A stretch of 64,000 nucleotides of DNA from an uncultured Burkholderiales bacterium (GCA_903844385.1 CAIMTJ010000018.1:1-64000); one strand, 5' to 3'; positions 1-11,156 are shown, numbered from the stretch's first letter. Made by a program: numbers and translations. The notes: a model not told the origin generated them from the letters alone.

Positions 1-93
1 CAAGACAATACCCAGCAAACAGCCCCAGCCATTGATCAAGCCCTCACGCCGCTCAAGCGCAAATGGGACTTTCTTTGGGGCGTATCGTGCTAG
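1..93 (+). CDS. C-terminal end of an unidentified gene (partial)
   Basis: An open frame enters from the left edge in frame 1 and ends at TAG (91-93), giving about 30 residues that end in WDFLWGVSC. The fragment is too short to assign to a family. It points toward icd and would be convergent with it. The 94-212 stretch up to the icd stop shows only a short imperfect repeat (atcaaga/ccatcaaga around 157-178) and no clear terminator. The frame could also be open by chance. Confidence 0.35.
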   Translation, partial: QDNTQQTAPAIDQALTPLKRKWDFLWGVSC

Positions 94-212
94 AAAACTC
101 AAACTCATCATTTTGTATGACCGTGATCTTTCAAACCAACAACAACCAGCAAGAGACATCAAGAGCCATCAAGATCCATGGGGTGGGATGGATTGATGGT
201 GAGTGACTCCAA

Positions 213-2444
213 TCAGGCCGAGGCCAAAATTTGGTTGAACGTGGCGCTTGGGCGCATGACCGCGGTCATTTTCTTCACATCGGGCAAGAAATACCCGCCG
301 ATCTCAACCGCTTGGCCTTGCACGCTCAAGAGCTCTTGAACAATCTTGTTCTCATGCTCTCCCAAGGCCTTGGCCAAGGGCGCAAAATGCGCTTGAAGCT
401 CTTTGTCCTCAGTCTGGGCGGCCAACTCCTGCGCCCAGTAAAGCGTCAAATAAAACTGGCTGCCACGGTTGTCGATCTCACCCGTCTTGGTCGATGGGTT
501 TTTGTTGTTGTTGAGCAATTGGCCCGTGGCAGCATCGAGCGCCTTGGCCACAAGTTTGGCTTTGTTGTTGTGGGTCTTGATGCCCAGCTCCTCCAAGCTC
601 GCGGCCAAGGCCAAAAACTCACCCAAAGAATCCCAGCGCAAATGATTTTCTTCCAAGAGTTGTTTGACATGCTTGGGGGCAGATCCACCCGCGCCAGTTT
701 CATACAAGCCGCCTCCGGCCATCAAGGGCACGATGGAGAGCATTTTGGAGCTGGTGCCCAGCTCCATGATGGGGAACAAATCGGTCAAATAGTCACGCAA
801 AATGTTGCCTGTCACGGAGATGGTGTCCAAACCACGGATCACACGCTCCAAGGAGAATCGAATGGCGCGCACTTGAGACATGATCTGAATGTCCAGTCCC
901 TGGGTGTCATGGTCTTTCAAGTAAACATGAACCTTTTTGATCAATTCAGCCTCGTGTGGACGATAGGGGTCGAGCCAAAACACCGCGGTCATGCCAGAGT
1001 TTCTGGCCCGCGTGACGGCCAGCTTCACCCAGTCGCGGATGGGTGCGTCCTTGACTTGACACATGCGCCAAATGTCGCCCTCGCCCACCTCTTGCGTGAT
1101 CAGCACTTCACCCGTGGCGTTGTCCACGATTCGAGCTTGACCCGCCTCTGGGGCTTCAAAGGTTTTGTCGTGTGATCCATACTCTTCGGCCTGCTGGGCC
1201 ATCAAACCCACATTGGGCACCGTGCCCATGGTCTTGGGGTCAAAGCGGCCATTGGTTTTACAAAAATTGATGGTCTCTTGGTAGATGCGAGCAAACGTGC
1301 TCTCGGGAATGACCGCCTTGGTGTCTTGGGGTTTGCCTTGGGAGTCGTACATTTTCCCACCCACACGAATCATGGCGGGCATGGACGCGTCCACAATCAC
1401 ATCGTTGGGTGCATGCAAATTGGTGATGCCCTTGTCAGAGTCGACCATGGCCAACTCGGGGCGCGTGGCCGCACACGCTTTCATATCGGCCAAAACCTCG
1501 TCGCGCTTGGCTGCGGGCAAGGTTTGCAGCTTGTCATACAAATTGACCAAGCCGTTGTTGACATTCACACCGATCTCATCAAAAAGCTGGGCGTGCTTGG
1601 CAAAAACGTCCTTGTAATACACCCGAACCGCATGACCAAAGACGATGGGGTGTGAGACCTTCATCATGGTGGCCTTCAAGTGCAATGAAAACAGCATGCC
1701 AGTCTTCACCGCGTCTTGCATCTGCGCTTCAAAGAAATCACACAAGGCTTGCTTGCTCATGAACATGCTGTCGATGATTTCACCAGCAAGCAGCTTGAGC
1801 TTGGGCTTCAAAACCACCGTCTTACCGCTTCGTGTCAAAAGCTCCATGCGCACTTCGCATGCTTTGTCCAGGGTCATGGACTTCTCGCCGTGGTAGAAGT
1901 CGCCGTGATTCATCGTGGCCACGTGGGTGCGCGAAGCCTGACTCCACTCGCCCATGCTGTGGGGGTTTTTACGGGCAAAGTTCTTCACCGCCAACGGTGC
2001 ACGACGGTCTGAATTGCCCTCGCGAAGCACGGGATTCACGGCCGAGCCCATGCACTTGGAGTAGCGCGCGCGGATCGATTTGTCGGCGTCGGTTTTGGGG
2101 TCTTCAGGGAAATTCGGAAGGGCGTAGCCCTTGCTTTGCAACTCTTGAATACAGGCGACGAGTTGGGGCACTGAGGCGCTGATGTTGGGCAACTTGATGA
2201 TGTTGGTCTCCGGCAAAAGCGTCAAACGACCCAGCTCCGCCAAGTTGTCAGGCAGCTTTTGCGCGTCGCTCAAAAACTCGGAAAACTCGCCCAAGATTCG
2301 GGCTGCCACTGAAATGTCGCTTTGTGCGACCTCAATACCCGCAGGCTTGGCAAAGGTGCGAATGATGGGCAAAAAAGACGCGGTCGCCAAAAGTGGCGCT
2401 TCATCGGTCAAGGTGTAAATGATTTTGGAGCTGGGGGCTGTCAT
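213..2444 (-). CDS. icd: monomeric NADP-dependent isocitrate dehydrogenase
   Basis: This 743-residue protein matches the monomeric (IDH-II) family, whose members are about 740 residues and unrelated in length to the 415-residue dimeric enzyme. It oxidatively decarboxylates isocitrate to 2-oxoglutarate with NADP in the cytosolic TCA cycle. Family-like stretches include the N-terminal [14 protein letters not shown], the central [13 protein letters not shown] and the C-terminal [18 protein letters not shown]. The ATG at 2444 has no in-frame upstream alternative that adds conserved sequence. The gene stands alone, transcribed leftward, with a terminator-like hairpin of the ior genes just upstream at 2526-2553. 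I cannot see whether a dimeric Icd also exists in the genome. Confidence 0.95.
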   Translation of the reverse strand: MTAPSSKIIYTLTDEAPLLATASFLPIIRTFAKPAGIEVAQSDISVAARILGEFSEFLSDAQKLPDNLAELGRLTLLPETNIIKLPNISASVPQLVACIQELQSKGYALPNFPEDPKTDADKSIRARYSKCMGSAVNPVLREGNSDRRAPLAVKNFARKNPHSMGEWSQASRTHVATMNHGDFYHGEKSMTLDKACEVRMELLTRSGKTVVLKPKLKLLAGEIIDSMFMSKQALCDFFEAQMQDAVKTGMLFSLHLKATMMKVSHPIVFGHAVRVYYKDVFAKHAQLFDEIGVNVNNGLVNLYDKLQTLPAAKRDEVLADMKACAATRPELAMVDSDKGITNLHAPNDVIVDASMPAMIRVGGKMYDSQGKPQDTKAVIPESTFARIYQETINFCKTNGRFDPKTMGTVPNVGLMAQQAEEYGSHDKTFEAPEAGQARIVDNATGEVLITQEVGEGDIWRMCQVKDAPIRDWVKLAVTRARNSGMTAVFWLDPYRPHEAELIKKVHVYLKDHDTQGLDIQIMSQVRAIRFSLERVIRGLDTISVTGNILRDYLTDLFPIMELGTSSKMLSIVPLMAGGGLYETGAGGSAPKHVKQLLEENHLRWDSLGEFLALAASLEELGIKTHNNKAKLVAKALDAATGQLLNNNKNPSTKTGEIDNRGSQFYLTLYWAQELAAQTEDKELQAHFAPLAKALGEHENKIVQELLSVQGQAVEIGGYFLPDVKKMTAVMRPSATFNQILASA

Positions 2445-2525
2445 GTGTTTGTCTTCCTAAAAGTGACCGTGGCGAGTGGGGTGTTGACAGGGTATGTCTG
2501 GGCGTAGCGCATCACAAGCAAGCAC

Positions 2526-2553
2526 AAAAAAAGCCCATGTGTCCATGGGCTTT
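2526..2553 (-). terminator. intrinsic terminator downstream of the ior-like operon
   Basis: On the minus strand a perfect 10-bp stem (AAAGCCCATG / CATGGGCTTT, loop GACA) is followed directly by further T residues (plus-strand A 2526-2529). It lies about 150 nt past the stop of the large ior-like subunit and before icd, so it separates the two transcription units. Confidence 0.75.
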
Positions 2554-2703
2554 GGGCGGAGGGCTTAGGCGCAATCCAAGACAGCAAACTCCTTGACGGA
2601 GCACAGCCTCATTATAGTCCCACCAATCCCACCCAGCAGCCTCCCCCCACCACACAGTGGACGGGGGTGAGCGCTGGCCAGAATCTGGGGAGAAAGCCTA
2701 GGC

Positions 2704-4926
2704 TTAGGCCTTGGCCAAGGTAAAGCCGTGGTTTTTAAGTGGGAAGGAGCGCACCCGCTTGCCCGTGGCATTGAAGATGGCATTGGCCAGCGCTGGGCCA
2801 AGCGGGGCTTGTGCGGGCTCACCCACACCACCCCAGAACCCACCCGTGGGGGCAATCACAGTCTCGATTTTGGGCATCTCGTTCAAGCGCATCATGCGGT
2901 AGTCGTGGAAATTGGACTGCTCCACACGACCGTCTTTCAAGGTGATTTCACCCCAGAAAATCGCACTCAAACCATGCACCATGCTGCCTTGGAGTTGCGC
3001 CTGGATGTTATCGGGGTTGACGGCGTAGCCCGGATCAATGCCGACCACAATGCGGTGAATTTTGATTTGTTGCTGGGCATTGACGGAGACCTCGCACACG
3101 CAGGCCGTGTAACTGCCGTAGCCATCGGTCTCGGCAATGCCGCGAAACACCCCTTTGGGCAAAGGCGAGCCGTAATTGGCAGCCTTGGTGACAGCGAGCA
3201 AAATCGATTTGTCTTTGGGGCGTTTCTCCGATAAATTGGCCAGGCGAAACTCCAACGGATCCTTGCCCGCAGCATGGGCGAGTTCGTCAATGAAGCTCTC
3301 GCGCATGAAGGGGTTTTGAGAGTGTCCGACCGACCTCCAAAAGCCCACCGGCACATTGGTGTCGTGCTGCGCGTACTCCACCAGTGAGTTGGCGTTGGCA
3401 TAAGGATGGTCCCTCAGACTCGCCACCGCTTGTGGATCGATGCCGCCTTGCAAGGGCAACTTCAAGAGGGATGACAAAATCGACGGCGCACTCACACGGA
3501 TGTGAAGTGCATCGATGCGGCCATCATTGCTGACCGTGCCCCTGAACTTGATCAGGGACGCTGGACGGTAAAAATCGTGCTGGGTGTCTTCTTCACGGGT
3601 CCACAGCATCTTGACGGGCAAGGGCGACATGGCACGGGCGATTTTTGCACCTTGGATGGAGAAGTCTTGTGAACCACCGCGACGACCCAAGCCGCCACCG
3701 AGTTGCACGGGGTGGACTTTGACGTTTTCTTGCTTGACATCGGCGGCTCTGGCCGACACAGCCAAGGTGGCCTCGGCACTTTGCGTAGAGGTCCAAATCT
3801 CCAACTTATCCCCCTGCAGCCAACCGGTGTAGCCCATGGGCTCCATGGTCGCGTGGGCCAAATAGGGGGTGAAATACTCACCCTCGATGACTTTGGCGCC
3901 CGCGGCCGTGAGTGCGGCCACGGTGTCCCCTTCTTTGCGTGCGACAGCAACTTCGGTTTGCGTGAGGCCCTCTTTGAAGTACTCCATCAAGGAGGTGGAG
4001 GACAGCTTGGCATTTTTCTCAGGCACATCCCACTCGATGCTCACGTCCTTCAAGGCCTCTTTGGCACGCCACCAGCTGTCGGCCACCACGGCCACAAAGT
4101 CACCCATGTTGAGCACTTTTTTGATACCCCGGCGGTTGTCGATTTTGCTGCTGTCCAAAGACTTGACTTTGCCATTGAAGACGGGGCTGGAGGCCACTGC
4201 AGCGTAGACCATGCCAGGCAACTGGGTATCAATACCGTAGCGGATCTTGCCACGCACGATGTCAGGAATCTCGCGGCGTTTAATGGGCTTGCCGATGATT
4301 TTCCAATCCTTGGGGTCTTTCAAGGCCACATTGCTAGGAGCATTGAGCTGAGACGCGGCCAGGGCCAATTGGCCATAGGTCATGCTCTTTTTGCTGGGGG
4401 TGTGGACCACCACACCCAATTTGGCAACACACTCGGAAGAAGGAACATGCATGGCATTGGCACCCGCCACGATGAGCATCTCGCGCGCTGTGGCACCGGC
4501 TTTTCTCAAATACTCGTGTGAGTCTTGGATGGTGCGCGATCCCACAGAGGCCATGTCGCCGTAAACGCGTTTTTGCGCCAAATTGTCCTCGGCCGTGGCG
4601 TACTGGACCACCACTTTTTTCCAATCGGCCTCCAACTCGTCAGCGACCAGCATGGGAGCGGAGGTGCTCGATCCTTGGCCCATTTCTGCACGGGCATATC
4701 GAATGATGATGGTCTCATCGGGCTGGATTTCAATCCAAGCGTTGACCTTTTGAGGCGCAGCAGTCGCAACTGGCGCGGCCGCGTTGGCGCCAGGCAAGAA
4801 AAATCCAAGAGAAAAACCCATTCCCGAGGTCACGCTCACACTCGTGCTGAGTTTCAAAAACTCGCGCTTGCTGGGGTCTTGGGTAGGGGTTTGGACTGTG
4901 GTCAAGTCTCCATGGGCCTTGTTCAT
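2704..4926 (-). CDS. iorB: molybdopterin-binding subunit of an isoquinoline 1-oxidoreductase-type hydroxylase
   Basis: A large subunit of the xanthine oxidase/aldehyde oxidase superfamily, 740 residues from the ATG at 4926. The family hydroxylates N-heterocycles or aldehydes using water and a molybdopterin cytosine dinucleotide cofactor. Residues about 20-50 form a Tat-like signal (SKREFLK, then a hydrophobic stretch ending in GANAAAP), with KR in place of RR, so the complex is probably exported folded to the periplasm. Recognisable stretches are [33 protein letters not shown] and [22 protein letters not shown]. The start overlaps the stop of the Fe-S subunit gene as ATGA, which rejects the longer frame beginning at 4995. 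No FAD subunit is adjacent, as in two-subunit IorAB. The substrate is unknown; isoquinoline itself is not implied. Confidence 0.85.
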   Translation of the reverse strand: MNKAHGDLTTVQTPTQDPSKREFLKLSTSVSVTSGMGFSLGFFLPGANAAAPVATAAPQKVNAWIEIQPDETIIIRYARAEMGQGSSTSAPMLVADELEADWKKVVVQYATAEDNLAQKRVYGDMASVGSRTIQDSHEYLRKAGATAREMLIVAGANAMHVPSSECVAKLGVVVHTPSKKSMTYGQLALAASQLNAPSNVALKDPKDWKIIGKPIKRREIPDIVRGKIRYGIDTQLPGMVYAAVASSPVFNGKVKSLDSSKIDNRRGIKKVLNMGDFVAVVADSWWRAKEALKDVSIEWDVPEKNAKLSSTSLMEYFKEGLTQTEVAVARKEGDTVAALTAAGAKVIEGEYFTPYLAHATMEPMGYTGWLQGDKLEIWTSTQSAEATLAVSARAADVKQENVKVHPVQLGGGLGRRGGSQDFSIQGAKIARAMSPLPVKMLWTREEDTQHDFYRPASLIKFRGTVSNDGRIDALHIRVSAPSILSSLLKLPLQGGIDPQAVASLRDHPYANANSLVEYAQHDTNVPVGFWRSVGHSQNPFMRESFIDELAHAAGKDPLEFRLANLSEKRPKDKSILLAVTKAANYGSPLPKGVFRGIAETDGYGSYTACVCEVSVNAQQQIKIHRIVVGIDPGYAVNPDNIQAQLQGSMVHGLSAIFWGEITLKDGRVEQSNFHDYRMMRLNEMPKIETVIAPTGGFWGGVGEPAQAPLGPALANAIFNATGKRVRSFPLKNHGFTLAKA

Positions 4927-5381
4927 GCTGTGGCTCCTTTGTTGGCAACGGCGTGAATAGCCGCACGAATTCGAGCATAGGTGCCACAACGGCAAATATT
5001 GGTCATGGCCGCATCGATGTCATCATCGGTGGGTTTGGGTTTCTTTTTGAGGAGCGCCACGGCCGCGAGCATCTGACCGCCCTGACAGTAACCACATTGG
5101 GGCACCTCGTGATCGATCCAAGCTTGTTGCACGGGGTGTAGACGCCCTTTTTTCTCCAGGCCTTCGATCGTCACGACTTGTTGACCCACGGCAGCAGACA
5201 CAGGATAAGAGCATGAACGCACGGGCTCACCATTCAAGAGCACGGTGCAAGCGCCGCACTGTGCCACACCACAACCAAATTTGGGCCCCTTGATATCGAG
5301 CTCATCTCTGAGCGCCCACAACAGCGGCATCTCAGGCTCAACATCGAGTTCATAGACGTGTTCATTGATCGACAGTTTCAT
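4923..5381 (-). CDS. iorA: [2Fe-2S] subunit of the isoquinoline oxidoreductase-type hydroxylase
   Basis: The 152-residue protein has the two-domain layout of the small iron-sulfur subunit of molybdenum hydroxylases. A plant-type ferredoxin domain carries [17 protein letters not shown] (about residues 40-60), and the C-terminal four-helix domain carries CGYCQGGQ and [11 protein letters not shown]. It passes electrons from the molybdenum centre to an outside acceptor, probably a cytochrome because no FAD subunit is present. It has no signal peptide and would be co-exported with the Tat-type large subunit. It is first in a two-gene operon with a 4-nt overlap. The 218-bp gap to the RND stop (5382-5599) holds only a weak inverted repeat (AGGGCGC 5552-5558 / GCGCCCT 5584-5590). 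Confidence 0.88.
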   Translation of the reverse strand: MKLSINEHVYELDVEPEMPLLWALRDELDIKGPKFGCGVAQCGACTVLLNGEPVRSCSYPVSAAVGQQVVTIEGLEKKGRLHPVQQAWIDHEVPQCGYCQGGQMLAAVALLKKKPKPTDDDIDAAMTNICRCGTYARIRAAIHAVANKGATA

Positions 5382-5599
5382 GGTTTTTCCTCGGATTAAT
5401 CGGTACTAGCTTAGCATTGTCCTTCGTGCGTGAAATTCAGGGTAATCCCCAAAAGCCGCCCAACAACTGCCCTACAAGGGGTCTCCCCCCATCTTTTCTC
5501 ATGGACTCACCCCATCGCTTTTTTGGGGGTGCGTTCTACAGTCAACTGAGTAGGGCGCATCATAATGACTTTTGAGTCCAAGCGCGCCCTGGGGTCATC

Positions 5600-8500
5600 T
5601 CAAACAATCATGTCTTGGGTGATCACCAACGGGCCTTTTCCAGCCCAACGCTCGAGGTACAAATAAATCACCGGGGTGATGTAGAGCGTGATGACTTGAG
5701 AAAACAGCAATCCCCCCACCACCGCCACGCCCAGTGGTGAGCGCAACTCTGCCCCCGCGCCCAGCCCCAGAGAAATGGGCAATGCACCCATGAGGGCGGC
5801 AAAGGTGGTCATCATGATCGGGCGAAAGCGCAGCACACAGGCTCGGCGGATCGCTTGCTCAGGGTGCATGCCTTCATGCCGTTGGGCCTCCAGCGCAAAG
5901 TCAATCATCATGATGGCGTTCTTTTTGACAATACCAATGAGCATCAAAATGCCAATAGTGGCGATCAAGGTGAGATCAATTTTAAAGAACCACAAAAACA
6001 AGAGTGCCCCCACTGCCGCCGACGGCAAGCCCGCCAAAATGGTGAGCGGGTGAATATAGCTTTCATAAAGAACGCCCAACAAAATGTAGATCACCAACAC
6101 CGCCACCAAGAGCAAAGTCACTTGGCTGCTTTGGGTGTTTTGAAAGACAGCCGCGTCGCCCCCGTAATTGGTGATGATGGAAGAGGGGATTTGCAGCTCT
6201 TGCGAGAACTGCTCAATCTTCTTGGTCGCATCGCCCAAAGGCGCTTCTGGCGCCAAGTTGAAAGAAATCGTCACCGCTTGCAACTGGCCTTGGTGGTTCA
6301 CGGCGGTGGGCCCCACCGCACGGGTGACGGTCACCAAGCTCGAGAGGGGCACAATCTGTCCGGAGAGCTTGGAGCGCACAAAGATGTTGCCAATCGAGTC
6401 TTCAAATTCGCGAAACTCGTTGGGGGCTTCCATGATCACCAAATAGCTGTTGACGGGCGTGAAGATGGTCGAAATTTGTCGATCCCCAAAAGCGTTGTAC
6501 AAAGCACTGCGGATGTCTTGCGTGGAGATCCCCAAAGCGCCCGCCTTGTCGCGATCAAAATTCACATTGACTTGCAAGCCCCTGAGCTGCGAGTCACTGG
6601 TGACGTCCCTAAAGGCGGGGTCTGCACGCATTTTTTGTTGCAATTTGTTGGACCACTCGTTCAAGGCGTCGGCGCTCACACTTTGCATGACATACTGGTA
6701 GCGGCTCTTGCTTTGCTTGCCACCGAGCTGCAAATTTTGTACTGGCCGCATGTAGACCGCAAAACCTGGATAGCGCGCTTTTTTGCGCAACTGCTCGATG
6801 ACCAAGCCAATGCGTGGGCGTTCATTCAAAGGCTTGAGGACAACAAACATGCGTGCCGAATTCAAAGCGCTGGGCGAGAAAGAGGCCGAGCCCACAAAGG
6901 ACTGCACGTAGGCGACCGATGGGTCATGACTGATGGTGTCGGCAATGATATTTTGAATGCGCACCATCTCTCTAAAGGAGATGTCTTCTGAGGCCTCGGT
7001 GGTGATTTGAATTTGCCCAATGTCTTCTTCGGGGAAAAAACCCTTGGGGCTGATCGAAAAAAGCCAGACCGTTAAACCAAAGGTGATGAAAGCGACCAAA
7101 AGCACCCACCGACGGTGCTCGAGTGCGACTTCCAAAGAGCTTTCATAAGCATCCAAGACCGACTTGAATGCCGCTTCAAACCAGCGCCCAAAGATATTTT
7201 CTCGGGCGTGTTCGTGCGCTTGGTGCACCGGCAAAAACCGCGAGCACAGCATGGGCACCAAGGTGAGGGAGACCACCGCAGACACCAACACGGCCAGGCC
7301 CACCACCACCGCAAACTCGTGAAACAAAAGACCAATGACACCGGGCATAAAAAAGATCGGAATAAACACCGACACCAAGGACAAAGAGATGGACACGATC
7401 GTGAAGGCCATCTCCTTGCCGCCTTTGAGCGAGGCTTGCATGGGGGTCATGCCGTCCTCCACGTGGCGAACGATGTTCTCAAGCATCACAATCGCATCGT
7501 CCACCACCAGCCCCACGGCCAAGGTGATCCCCAAAAGCGAGACATTGTCCAAACTGTAGCCAAAGGCGTAAAGCAGCGAAATCGCGCCAATCAAGGACAC
7601 GGGCAAACTGAGGGTGGGGATGATGGTGGCAACCGTGCGGCGGATGAACATCAAAATCACCATCACCACCAAAATGACCGTGAGCGCGAGTGAGTATTGA
7701 ACGTCATGGATGGCGTCTCGCACTGAAATGGATCGGTCATTCAAGGGCAAAATCTCAACCGATGCGGGCAACTGGGATTTAAAGCGAGGCAACAAACTTC
7801 GAATGGAGTCAATCACTTCGACAGTGTTGGCGTTGGGTTGTCGCTGGATGGCCAAGATGATGGAGGTCTTGCCCTGGTAGCTCGCTTGGGTGCGCACCGA
7901 CTCGTAGCTGTCTTCGACGGTGGCCACATCTCTTAAACGCACCAATCCGTTGGGGCGTGAGCTCACCACCACATTGGCAAATTCAGCGGACTTGGTCAAC
8001 TGCTTGTTGGCCGTGATGGTGAGCATTTGCTTGGGACCATCCAAGATCCCCACCGGCGTATTGGAGTTGCTGGAATTGACAGCACTCAACACGTCGTCCA
8101 TGGTCAGTCCGTGGGACGCCAAGGCTTGAGGGTTGGCCCGGATGCGAACAGCAAAGCGCTTTTGTCCGTAGACGTTGACCAAAGCGACACCATTCACGGT
8201 GGAGATGGTGGGAGCGATTAAATTTTCCGCAAAATCATTGAGCTCAGTCATGCTAAGCGAGCTCGACGCCAGGGACAAAAACAAAATCGGCGAATCAGCC
8301 GGATTGACCTTTCGGTACGAAGGCGGTAAGGTCATCTCAGCGGGCAGTGATCTTTGTGCCCTGAGGAGGGCTGCTTGCACGTCCACGGCCACCAAATCGA
8401 TATTTTTATTGGGGTTGAATTCCAAATTGATGGTGGTGCCGCCCAAGATGTTGGTCGAGCTGATCACATTGATGCCATCGATGGTGGAGAACTGCTTCTC

Positions 8501-8701
8501 TAAGGGCAATGCGACCGAAGCCGCCATGGTCTCGGGGCTCGCGCCGGGAAAGGACGCCGTCACACTGATCACCGGCGTGTTGAAGGCCGGCAAGGCGGAG
8601 ATGGGAATTTTGCTGTAGGCGATGAGACCGGCAAAAACAGTGGCCAAGCTCAGCAGCACCGTCATCACGGGCCGCTGAATACACAACTGAGGGATGTTCA
8701 T
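5600..8701 (-). CDS. RND efflux pump inner-membrane transporter (HAE1/MdtC-like)
   Basis: The 1033-residue protein has the full architecture of a proton-driven RND exporter: TM1 near residues 10-30, a large periplasmic loop, six TM helices around 335-540, a second periplasmic loop and a C-terminal TM block (about 860-1020). TM4 carries the proton-relay pair in GLVVDDAIVMLEN, and the second TM block has GIVKKNAIMMIDFAL. The N-terminus (MNIPQLCIQRPVMTVLL) and the PGASPETM stretch are typical of the MdtB/MdtC/MexF-like branch. It overlaps the adaptor gene by ATGA, so the two are translationally coupled. No outer-membrane factor gene follows, so the pump probably borrows a TolC-type channel. The exported compounds cannot be predicted. 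Confidence 0.92.
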   Translation of the reverse strand: MNIPQLCIQRPVMTVLLSLATVFAGLIAYSKIPISALPAFNTPVISVTASFPGASPETMAASVALPLEKQFSTIDGINVISSTNILGGTTINLEFNPNKNIDLVAVDVQAALLRAQRSLPAEMTLPPSYRKVNPADSPILFLSLASSSLSMTELNDFAENLIAPTISTVNGVALVNVYGQKRFAVRIRANPQALASHGLTMDDVLSAVNSSNSNTPVGILDGPKQMLTITANKQLTKSAEFANVVVSSRPNGLVRLRDVATVEDSYESVRTQASYQGKTSIILAIQRQPNANTVEVIDSIRSLLPRFKSQLPASVEILPLNDRSISVRDAIHDVQYSLALTVILVVMVILMFIRRTVATIIPTLSLPVSLIGAISLLYAFGYSLDNVSLLGITLAVGLVVDDAIVMLENIVRHVEDGMTPMQASLKGGKEMAFTIVSISLSLVSVFIPIFFMPGVIGLLFHEFAVVVGLAVLVSAVVSLTLVPMLCSRFLPVHQAHEHARENIFGRWFEAAFKSVLDAYESSLEVALEHRRWVLLVAFITFGLTVWLFSISPKGFFPEEDIGQIQITTEASEDISFREMVRIQNIIADTISHDPSVAYVQSFVGSASFSPSALNSARMFVVLKPLNERPRIGLVIEQLRKKARYPGFAVYMRPVQNLQLGGKQSKSRYQYVMQSVSADALNEWSNKLQQKMRADPAFRDVTSDSQLRGLQVNVNFDRDKAGALGISTQDIRSALYNAFGDRQISTIFTPVNSYLVIMEAPNEFREFEDSIGNIFVRSKLSGQIVPLSSLVTVTRAVGPTAVNHQGQLQAVTISFNLAPEAPLGDATKKIEQFSQELQIPSSIITNYGGDAAVFQNTQSSQVTLLLVAVLVIYILLGVLYESYIHPLTILAGLPSAAVGALLFLWFFKIDLTLIATIGILMLIGIVKKNAIMMIDFALEAQRHEGMHPEQAIRRACVLRFRPIMMTTFAALMGALPISLGLGAGAELRSPLGVAVVGGLLFSQVITLYITPVIYLYLERWAGKGPLVITQDMIV

Positions 8702-9876
8702 GGCTTGGGTGAATTGGGTTGGGTGGCAGCCGAGTCTTTATTGGCCGAGGATTTGCCCGCACCGGGTGTGACCACCCGCACTTTGGCGTTGGGGCGTACG
8801 TTTTGTTTACCGTCCAGCACCACTTGGTCACCCGCCTTGAGGCCTTCGACCACCATGTCCTCGCCAAAAAGATAAATCTGCTTGATGGGCGTTTGGATGG
8901 CGATTTGGTCTTCGCCCACCACGTAGACAAATTTCCCATTGGGACTGTTCACCACGGCTTTGGAGGGGATGGAGAGCGCGTCTTTCAAGGTTCCCAAATT
9001 GATGGTGGTTTGTACAAACTGTCCAGGCCACAAAGCCTCTTTGCTGTTGCTGAACTGTGCCTTGGCTCGGATGGTCCCCGAGTTGGTGTCCACCATATTG
9101 TCGACAAAATACAAATGGCCCGACACCGACAGCTCTTTATTGGGCGTCTTGGCTTGAACATTCAAGGCATTTGATTTTTTGGATTCGACCAAGGCTTGCT
9201 GCAATTGTGAGAGATTGCTCTCTGGCACACTAAAGAGCACCGAGATGGGGTCGAGTTGCGTCACCGTGACCAAGGATGTGGTTTGCGGCACGACCAAGGT
9301 GCCGGGAAACACATTGATGATGCCGGTGCGTCCCGAGATGGGGGCACGGATGGTGTCAAAGTCCAAAGCCACCATGGCCGCTTCTAGGGCGGATTCGTCA
9401 CTCTTGACGGTCGAGGTTTGGGCGTCGCGCAAACTCAATGACGTGTCCACTGAGCCCTGGGAGACGAAGTTCTTGCTCTTGAGTTCTTGGGCACGCACAA
9501 ATTGGCGCTCTTGATCCAGGGCCAACGCCTTGTCACGCATCAATTGGGCTTTGAGCTTTTCCACATTGGCACGATCGGTTCGGTCGTCCAAGGTAAAGAG
9601 CACCTGACCTTGGCTCACGAACTGACCTTCGTGCACCAACACTTGTTTGACCACATTCGTGACTTGTGCATGCACATCCACGGTTCGGATTGCGGAGACG
9701 GCGCCGTTGAGGTTGAGGTTAAAGGGCACATCTTTGGGCTTGACCAGATGCACGCTCACCGCGGTGTCGGGTGCGGCCTTGGGGCCCTCGTCGGTTTTGG
9801 GCCAAAGGCGATAGCCCACCAGGCCACCCAAAACGGCCAGCACCCCCACACTCCAAGCGATTGATTTGAGTTTCAT
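8698..9876 (-). CDS. RND efflux periplasmic adaptor (membrane fusion protein)
   Basis: The 392-residue protein has an N-terminal membrane anchor (about residues 5-25, SIAWSVGVLAVLGGLVGY). It continues with a lipoyl-like half (VHAQVTNVVKQVLVHEGQFVS), an alpha-hairpin, the second lipoyl half (DFDTIRAPISGRTGI), and beta-barrel and membrane-proximal domains. It bridges the inner-membrane pump to an outer-membrane channel. The ATG at 9876 starts directly before the anchor; the longer frame to 9975 has no conserved content. It is the first gene of the two-gene pump operon and overlaps the transporter start by 4 nt. The Ser/Asn/Pro-rich tail (last 20 residues) is variable in the family. Confidence 0.9.
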   Translation of the reverse strand: MKLKSIAWSVGVLAVLGGLVGYRLWPKTDEGPKAAPDTAVSVHLVKPKDVPFNLNLNGAVSAIRTVDVHAQVTNVVKQVLVHEGQFVSQGQVLFTLDDRTDRANVEKLKAQLMRDKALALDQERQFVRAQELKSKNFVSQGSVDTSLSLRDAQTSTVKSDESALEAAMVALDFDTIRAPISGRTGIINVFPGTLVVPQTTSLVTVTQLDPISVLFSVPESNLSQLQQALVESKKSNALNVQAKTPNKELSVSGHLYFVDNMVDTNSGTIRAKAQFSNSKEALWPGQFVQTTINLGTLKDALSIPSKAVVNSPNGKFVYVVGEDQIAIQTPIKQIYLFGEDMVVEGLKAGDQVVLDGKQNVRPNAKVRVVTPGAGKSSANKDSAATQPNSPKP

Positions 9877-10082
9877 ACGTTCATTTGTCCCTGGCACAAT
9901 AATTAATCTGCACAACCGCCCGCTGAGATGGTCTGAGCTCATCACCAGCCCCAACCATAGCATTTTTGGATCCAAAACTGAGGGAGTTTACAAAAAGTTG
10001 GCCCCCTGCAGTCCTAGTGAAAACGATCGATGGCCAAGCAGCAACGCCCAGGCCTCTCACCCCTCCAGGGTGTCCCAAGCCA

Positions 10083-11156
10083 TCAGGCGGCCAAGGCAGC
10101 GCTGTCCAAACCGATCCACCACAACTCCACTTGCGCCATCCACCGACTCAGATGAGGCTGCACCCAGCGCTGCAACAACAAGCCCCAAACGAGGGCGCAA
10201 AACCAGCACAGCAACACCATGACCACGGCCCAGGCAAGGCCTTGCAGGTGTGCTGCGTTCCAGATGGCACTAAAGACCACCACCAAAGCGAAGTGATTCA
10301 AAAACGTGGCATAAGCGGCATTGCCCAATTGGGACAGACGGCGCTTGAACACGCGGCTCAAAGCCCGCCCCGAGTGATCGGCATAGAAGAACAACAAGGC
10401 CGCCGTCAGCAAAGCCACCACCAAACGAGCTCGCCACGACAGCGCCAAGGAGGCCCATCCCAAGAGCCACACGGCAAAAAAGAGCGGTCGGGTGTTGTTA
10501 AATTGTGCGGCAAAGGCGGCAAGCAGGCCCAGGCCATACGCACCCATGAAGTAAATCGCCCAATCATCGAACAGTTCAAATTGATTGAAAAACCAAAGTG
10601 AGGAGACACACACCACAGCCACAACCCACATCAAAGTGGCACTGAGCTTGATGCTGGCGTGTCCCGCATCGCGACACAAGCACGCGAGCACGGCCACCAA
10701 GGCAAAGAGCTGAAAATCGATGGCCACATACCAAACACCCGCAGAGATAGCGGGCACATGAAGCACACCTTGGAGCATCAACACATGGGCCAACACCTGA
10801 GTCCAACTGACCGCATCGGGCACCCAGTCTTGATCCACGATGCCCCCACAAGCCGCCACCACCCCGATACAGATCACCAAGCTCAAGAGATAAAAAGGCG
10901 TCAACCGAAGGAAGCGCTTGAGCAACAAATCACTCAGTGGCTTGCCGCGCGCGCGCATCAAGGCCTGGGCGGCCAAAAAACCAGCGATCACCAAAAACAG
11001 TTGCACGGCCAAGCGTGAATAGGTGAAGACGGCCTCAAGCGCATTGGGGTACTCGCGCTCGAGCACATCCGCCATGGGTCCATGGGCCATCAAATGATGG
11101 AGGACGATGCATTGCGCACCCAAGAACTTCAATAAATCAATGACCCAAGAACGCAT
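10083..11156 (-). CDS. membrane acyltransferase, acyltransferase 3 (OafA/YrhL-like) family
   Basis: A 357-residue integral membrane protein with about ten hydrophobic helices. The N-terminal WVIDLLKFLGAQCIVLHHLMAHGP carries the histidine typical of acyltransferase 3 proteins, which transfer acetyl or other acyl groups to surface sugars or antibiotics. There is no SGNH domain, so it is the short form. I chose the ATG at 11156; the frame extends to a TTG at 11189, but the family N-terminus begins at the later codon. It is a single gene divergent from aat. The 206-bp stretch on its downstream side (9877-10082), toward the efflux adaptor, shows nothing notable. The acceptor molecule is unknown. 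Confidence 0.75.
   Translation of the reverse strand: MRSWVIDLLKFLGAQCIVLHHLMAHGPMADVLEREYPNALEAVFTYSRLAVQLFLVIAGFLAAQALMRARGKPLSDLLLKRFLRLTPFYLLSLVICIGVVAACGGIVDQDWVPDAVSWTQVLAHVLMLQGVLHVPAISAGVWYVAIDFQLFALVAVLACLCRDAGHASIKLSATLMWVVAVVCVSSLWFFNQFELFDDWAIYFMGAYGLGLLAAFAAQFNNTRPLFFAVWLLGWASLALSWRARLVVALLTAALLFFYADHSGRALSRVFKRRLSQLGNAAYATFLNHFALVVVFSAIWNAAHLQGLAWAVVMVLLCWFCALVWGLLLQRWVQPHLSRWMAQVELWWIGLDSAALAA

Noticed and set aside
5855-6991. 378-codon open frame antisense to the RND transporter
   Set aside because: The real gene on the minus strand is intact and conserved; the antisense product is His/Gln/Arg-rich and has no recognisable domain.
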